Shown piece after piece: positions 5,560-7,697 of a DNA stretch of 7,697 nt (the first letter of the stretch is position 1; every line of letters starts with the position of its first letter). Position numbers and translations under genes: made by a program. A model generated the notes under the pieces. It searched no databases and had not been told where the DNA came from. It worked only from the letters and a program-made list of their open reading frames with translations. This DNA comes from Candidatus Desantisiibacteriota bacterium (lineage in GTDB: Bacteria; UBA9089; CG2-30-40-21): assembly GCA_016208205.1 (NCBI GenBank), contig JACQYP010000117.1, positions 1 to 7,697 on the forward strand. The letters are read 5' to 3'.

Positions 5560-6636
5560 TTACTTCTTACTTTCTCCCAATGCATGCTTATGGAGCTTAA
5601 TCTCAACCTTTTCCTCTAATGAGGCATAATACTCTTTCAATACCTCAAGCACCTCAGGTCTGCTGAAATGATCAGGGATTACTTGATCCTCAGACAACAT
5701 CTTTCTCAGCATTGTTCCGCTCAGGTTTACCCTATGATCCCTTCCAATCAATAGGTGACTGCAGCCATAGTTTTGTCTGAAAACACCATGAAGCAAAGCC
5801 TCCCGAGGACCTGCGTAACGCATCTCCATAGGATAAACACCCTGAATACAAGTATCTTTAACAAAATATCCTTCAACCAAACGGTCAATTGCCTTTACCC
5901 TGACCTCAGCAGGGATATCCCCTTCCTTGAGCTTGCCAACCAATTGATGGATAAGCAAGCCGTCACAAATCTCAACAGCTATCTTTGCCAAATGTTCATG
6001 GGCACGATGCATAGGGTTTCGTAATTGCAGGGCAGCTACCGTATGCCAGCTCTTTTCCTGAAAAAGTATTCGAGTCTGCTCTGGACGCATATATTTAGCA
6101 CCATACTCTTCCGGATAATGAAGCTCACTTAATACCTTTACTGTTCCGGCCAGATTTACCTCTTCCTGAGACATAACCTTTTGCACGCCCGGATGTTCAA
6201 TATCATTTGTCCTGAATACCTGCTTGCATTCATATTCTTTGTCAATGGTATACTTCTCCGTTATCTTCATAGTACCCATCAATTCATTAGTTTCCTCATC
6301 AATCAAGGCAACCTCTTCGCCAATCGACAAGCTGTCTGCTTGTCCCTTGGTGGTTGACAGGGTAATAGGAATCGGCCAAAAAACACCGGTAGAAAGCATC
6401 ATATTCTCACAGACACCCTTCCAGTCGTTATACCCCATAAACCCTTCAAGCGGCGTAAAGGCACCAATACCCAACATGATCAGGTCAGATGTTTCTCGAG
6501 AGCCCATCTTTATCTGGGTTAACCCCTTAGCCTTTTCCCTCTCATTCTTAAGCTCATCACCATGAAGCAACAACGGCTTAAGCTGCCCACCTCCGCCAGA
6601 GGTGCTACCTCCATGTGGTGCAATCAATTTTGACAT
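5560..6636 (-). CDS. sat: Sat, dissimilatory ATP sulfurylase with an internal in-frame deletion
   Basis: Sulfate adenylyltransferase activates sulfate with ATP to give APS and pyrophosphate, feeding AprBA. The start is ATG 6636 (358 aa), because AAGGAGG lies 7 nt upstream. An in-frame ATG at 6690 has no such site. Family signatures seen are the N-terminal [25 protein letters not shown], the catalytic [11 protein letters not shown] (204-214), MRYAGPREA (272-280), GRDH (298-301) and [10 protein letters not shown]...[14 protein letters not shown] near the end. Two oddities are visible. A GGSTSG repeat unit sits at residues 9-14. GRDH is also followed at once by RVNLSGT. Homologues I recall continue GRDHAGVGDYYGP..., then a CxxC...CxH zinc site, and reach the LSGT block only about 55 residues later. 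Dissimilatory Sat is usually around 400 aa or more. The enzyme is probably impaired, unless the deletion is an assembly error. Confidence 0.93.
   Translation of the reverse strand: MSKLIAPHGGSTSGGGGQLKPLLLHGDELKNEREKAKGLTQIKMGSRETSDLIMLGIGAFTPLEGFMGYNDWKGVCENMMLSTGVFWPIPITLSTTKGQADSLSIGEEVALIDEETNELMGTMKITEKYTIDKEYECKQVFRTNDIEHPGVQKVMSQEEVNLAGTVKVLSELHYPEEYGAKYMRPEQTRILFQEKSWHTVAALQLRNPMHRAHEHLAKIAVEICDGLLIHQLVGKLKEGDIPAEVRVKAIDRLVEGYFVKDTCIQGVYPMEMRYAGPREALLHGVFRQNYGCSHLLIGRDHRVNLSGTMLRKMLSEDQVIPDHFSRPEVLEVLKEYYASLEEKVEIKLHKHALGESKK
5733..5734 (-). other. Deletion junction inside sat
   Basis: The codon for His301 (5736-5734) is joined directly to the codon for Arg302 (5733-5731). The sequence on either side matches family segments that are normally separated by roughly 165 bp. 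The reading frame is kept, with no stop or odd bases at the join. GRD is encoded by GGAAGGGAT, and the lost boundary would normally encode a G-K-E-D-R-like stretch, so recombination between short purine-rich matches is a plausible cause (inference). The missing length is estimated from memory of homologues, not from an alignment. Confidence 0.75.
6595..6612 (-). repeat. 18-bp GGSTSG-coding repeat in sat
   Basis: The unit GGAGGTAGCACCTCTGGC codes for GGSTSG (Sat residues 9-14) and is followed by a partial second copy, GGAGGTGG (6594-6587). The core GAGGT-AGC-ACCTC is a perfect 5-bp stem with a 3-nt loop. It interrupts the conserved N-terminal HGG-(G)QLKPLLL region. The same 18 bases occur identically in qmoB. 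Confidence 0.8.
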
Positions 6637-6649
6637 ACCATTTCCTCCT
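6637..6649 (-). promoter_or_regulatory. Ribosome binding site that fixes the sat start
   Basis: The minus strand reads AAGGAGG followed by AAATGGT and ATG 6636. This places the start 18 codons inside the longest open frame. Confidence 0.85.
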
Positions 6650-6660
6650 TGCTTATAATA

Positions 6661-6690
6661 TATATACCCAATAGAATAGTGTCGCGTCAA
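6661..6690 (-). promoter_or_regulatory. Possible hybrid promoter for sat, with its -35 from the inserted element
   Basis: The end of the MITE-like element reads outward as TTGACG (6690-6685). After 18 nt of flanking DNA comes TATATA (6666-6661), within the AT-rich run just before the sat ribosome binding site. The -35 matches 5 of 6 and the -10 matches 4 of 6. Transcription would begin about 18 nt before the sat ATG, giving a very short leader. This is inference from spacing only. Confidence 0.3.
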
Positions 6691-6842
6691 TCTTGTAATG
6701 TCGCATTACAGAGAGCTGGTAATCAGTAATCGGTTATCAGGTTATCGGTGAAGAGAAGATAGTAATTGATCCTTACCGATTACCGATCACTGATTACTGA
6801 TCACCTTACACTTTATTCCGACACTTGAGACTTGACGCGACA
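6680..6842. mobile_element. MITE-like palindromic element upstream of sat
   Basis: The ends are 11-bp perfect terminal inverted repeats, TGTCGCGTCAA (6680-6690) and its complement (6832-6842). The arms keep matching inward: a second TGTCG lies at the same distance (19 bp) from each end. Blocks related to GGTAATCAGTAATC and GGTTATCGGT follow on each side. The arms are roughly 80 bp with mismatches, so a single strand could fold into one long hairpin. The element is flanked by ATAG on both sides (6676-6679 and 6843-6846), consistent with a target-site duplication. If the boundary moves by one base this becomes AATAG. It encodes no protein, as expected for a non-autonomous element. The mobilising transposase is unknown. 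Confidence 0.7.
6694..6710. repeat. Perfect 7-bp hairpin within the left arm of the element
   Basis: TGTAATG-TCG-CATTACA is a perfect inverted repeat with a 3-nt loop. It sits 3 nt inside the left terminal repeat of the MITE-like element and has no equally perfect partner in the right arm. Confidence 0.5.
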
Positions 6843-6846
6843 ATAG

Positions 6847-6902
6847 GTTGTTCAGGCTGTTAGTCTCTCCCTACAGCCTGATAGCCTACAGTCTACAGCC
6901 TA
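6847..6902. repeat. CCTACAGCCTA-type repeat tract
   Basis: The tract contains CTACAGCCTGATAG, CCTACAGTCTACAGCCTA and related degenerate copies of a CTACAGYCTA motif. A similar tract lies at 5526-5557. It fills the space between the MITE-like element and the end of the small leader gene. No coding or regulatory role is visible. Confidence 0.45.
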
Positions 6903-6907
6903 TCCAA

Positions 6908-7105
6908 TTAAAACCTTGCCGCCCCCATATGTCCGCCTCGCTGATATAGGGATCGAAACCTCTCTTGAGTCTTTTTCACACTATTCATAAGTTGTTCCAG
7001 AAACAACAAGGCTGCGTCCTTATCCTCATCCTCGCAAATACTCATCAGCTGCATAATCTCTTCCGGCGAAAGCAGTATGTTTGTTTCCTTCATCTCCAAT
7101 GCCAT
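6908..7105 (-). CDS. Small unrecognised protein, first gene of the operon
   Basis: I do not recognise this 65-aa protein. It starts MALEMKETNILLSPEE, is rich in acidic residues and helix formers (SPEEIMQLMSICEDEDKDAALLFLEQLMNSV), and ends in a basic tail (KKTQERFRSLYQRGGHMGAARF). It has no signal peptide, membrane segment or metal-site pattern, and only one cysteine. I prefer ATG 7105 because AAGGA lies 9 nt upstream. The ATG at 7111 would be too close to it. A consensus-like promoter sits about 45 nt upstream and no other gene comes between, so it is probably the leader gene of the sat-apr-qmo transcript. A soluble, largely helical regulator or accessory protein fits the composition, but this is a guess. 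The 271-nt gap to sat is filled with repeats. Confidence 0.65.
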   Translation of the reverse strand: MALEMKETNILLSPEEIMQLMSICEDEDKDAALLFLEQLMNSVKKTQERFRSLYQRGGHMGAARF

Positions 7106-7118
7106 AATCATCCATCCT

Positions 7119-7130
7119 TGTCTGAAGACA
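7119..7130. promoter_or_regulatory. Short dyad in the leader, possible operator
   Basis: TGTCTGAAGACA has 5-bp arms (TGTCT/AGACA) around a 2-nt centre, placed just downstream of the predicted transcription start and upstream of the Shine-Dalgarno site. The position suits a repressor site or a small leader hairpin. The dyad is short and could be chance. Confidence 0.2.
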
Positions 7131-7147
7131 TAATTTTTAATTTTACT

Positions 7148-7176
7148 ATGATAACATAAAAATTACAATATGTCAA
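7148..7176 (-). promoter_or_regulatory. Sigma-70-type promoter of the operon
   Basis: The minus strand reads TTGACA (7176-7171), a 17-nt AT-rich spacer, then TATCAT (7153-7148). The -35 is a perfect match, the -10 matches 5 of 6, and the spacing is ideal. Transcription would begin near 7141, giving a leader of about 35 nt before ATG 7105. It is the only strong minus-strand promoter seen ahead of sat. Confidence 0.7.
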
Positions 7177-7320
7177 ATTCTAAAATTTTATAGATGATTT
7201 TTTTTTTTAATAGGGTTGAAGTAATTGTTAAATGTGGTAGAATTGTTCACTGCTTATTTTTATATCTCCTCTGCGTCTTTGCGGTTCAAAATGAGAATTG
7301 CTGGAGGGTAAATCTTTTTA
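7177..7320. other. AT-rich spacer between divergent promoters
   Basis: No gene is visible. A T11 run lies around 7200. CTCTGCGTCTTTGCGG (7269-7284) resembles a short interspersed sequence often met in bacterial intergenic regions, judged from memory only. Nothing else is recognised. Confidence 0.4.
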
Positions 7321-7349
7321 TTGACATGAGATAAAATTTATGGTAAAAT
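7321..7349 (+). promoter_or_regulatory. Sigma-70-type promoter reading rightward
   Basis: TTGACA (7321-7326), a 17-nt spacer and TAAAAT (7344-7349) form a near-consensus promoter on the plus strand. It is divergent from the operon promoter, with about 145 bp between the two -35 boxes. Transcription would start near 7356 and run into the possible decayed gene and beyond the window. Confidence 0.55.
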
Positions 7350-7500
7350 ATTTTCGACCTGCTCATTTCCGGGAATCATTATATCTTATTCTCTAAGATG
7401 GCTTACTGTTTCAATCGGTGCTATTATGGTGATCATGGCAACAGCTATCTTTTTTATTACCGCAGCCTTTTCTCCGAAGGGGATAAAGTAGTCGTTCAAT

Positions 7501-7531
7501 CACAGAATACAGAAAATATTTGTATTCTGTG
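7501..7531. repeat. Perfect 11-bp inverted repeat
   Basis: CACAGAATACA (7501-7511) and TGTATTCTGTG (7521-7531) are perfect complements around a 9-nt AT-rich loop. It could be a hairpin in RNA or an operator for a dimeric regulator. Because it lies downstream of the rightward promoter and possibly inside a decayed gene, its role is unclear. Confidence 0.5.
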
Positions 7532-7568
7532 CTCTGATTTATTCAGAAGCCTCTCGGATAAAACTGTA

Positions 7569-7590
7569 AAAAAAGCCAAAACAGGCTTAA
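7569..7590 (-). terminator. Weak intrinsic terminator reading leftward
   Basis: On the minus strand AAGCC-TGTTTT-GGCTT is followed by a run of T. The stem is only 5 bp with three G-C pairs. It would stop transcripts entering from the right before they reach the operon promoter, but no minus-strand gene is visible to its right. Confidence 0.3.
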
Positions 7591-7616
7591 TTGACAACCA
7601 ACAGATTGTTCTTTGA

Positions 7617-7697
7617 AAATTTTAAGATGAGAATAGATAATTGGGGAAAAAGAGGGAGAAAAAAAGGATAAAAATAGACAGACCTATCCTATCCGAA
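7617..7697. other. Right-edge purine-rich stretch, no gene seen
   Basis: The plus strand is strongly purine-rich (GGGGAAAAAGAGGGAG and onward, about 7643-7675). No ribosome binding site with a usable start is present, and the only ATG (7628) opens 13 codons. A minus-strand frame is open to the window edge for about 20 codons, but it is low-complexity. Confidence 0.4.

Larger units (their letters stand above)
7340..7616 (+). pseudogene. Possible small or frameshifted membrane-protein gene
   Basis: No frame gives a convincing intact gene. The best open frame (7398-7616, 72 codons) has no ribosome binding site, and its first half, rich in Tyr/Cys/Phe, looks unnatural. Its second half (GDKVVVQSQNTENICILCSDLFRSLSDKTVKKAKTGLIDNQ in pieces) has protein-like composition. 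A second frame (about 7384-7488) encodes a basic start and one hydrophobic helix, LTVSIGAIMVIMATAIFF. A third, from ATG 7340, reads MVKYFRPAHFRESLYLIL. Joined by two shifts in the same direction they would make a single-pass membrane protein of about 90 aa, so decay or two missing bases is possible. The promoter at 7321-7349 overlaps the ATG at 7340, which argues against that start. Confidence 0.25.

Noticed and set aside
6224..6565. 113-codon open frame on the plus strand
   Set aside because: It lies antisense to sat, and its composition reflects the reversed sat codons.
6637..6690. Longer Sat N-terminus starting at ATG 6690
   Set aside because: There is no ribosome binding site. The added residues run through the AT-rich leader and the MITE flank. 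AAGGAGG correctly spaced before ATG 6636, and the family N-terminus SKLIAPHGG, support the shorter form.
7111..7131. Seven-codon leader peptide overlapping the small gene's start
   Set aside because: It has no ribosome binding site, lies about 10 nt from the predicted transcript start, and has no attenuation-type codon bias.
7592..7620. Another plus-strand promoter with TTGACA
   Set aside because: At 17-nt spacing the -10 would be TGAAAA, only 3 of 6 matches.

Overview
The window carries the core of a dissimilatory sulfur-metabolism operon, read entirely on the minus strand. In transcription order it holds a small unrecognised gene (7105-6908), sat (6636-5560), aprB (5356-4925), aprA (4865-2943), qmoA (2714-1482) and qmoB (1478 to beyond base 1, cut by the window edge). 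The order sat-aprBA-qmoAB is the classic arrangement of sulfate-reducing bacteria. ATP sulfurylase makes APS from sulfate and ATP, AprBA reduces APS to sulfite and AMP, and the Qmo complex links AprBA to the membrane quinone pool. No dsr genes are visible, so the direction of the pathway (reduction, disproportionation or reverse oxidation) cannot be settled here. The DNA is moderately AT-rich and the intergenic gaps are full of small palindromic repeats. This suggests an uncultivated anaerobic sulfate-reducing bacterium, perhaps Nitrospirota or Desulfobacterota, but the assignment to a lineage is a guess.

The right-hand 590 bases (7106-7697) contain no convincing intact gene. They hold two good sigma-70-type promoters pointing away from each other. 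One (7176-7148, minus) is placed to drive the whole operon. The other (7321-7349, plus) points into a stretch that looks like a small or decayed membrane-protein gene with a perfect 11-bp inverted repeat inside it.

Three things are unusual. First, the sat reading frame is intact, but the segment that normally follows the GRDH motif is missing. GRDH is joined directly to R-V-N-L-S-G-T, which removes roughly 50-55 residues, including the glycine-rich loop and the zinc-type Cys/His cluster. Second, an 18-bp palindromic unit coding for GGSTSG sits in frame in two unrelated proteins, once in Sat and twice in tandem in QmoB. A different GC-rich palindrome is also embedded in frame in qmoB. Third, the gap upstream of sat holds a MITE-like element of about 163 bp with 11-bp terminal inverted repeats, long homologous arms and a 4-bp flanking duplication (ATAG). 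Its end supplies a TTGACG box facing sat.

Other gaps carry related TAATCGG/TTATCAG inverted repeats and GC-rich or GTAGGG-type hairpins. The operon therefore appears to be heavily colonised by small repeats that have entered both spacers and coding sequence. Every gene that can be checked has a strong Shine-Dalgarno site, and qmoA and qmoB are almost certainly translationally coupled.
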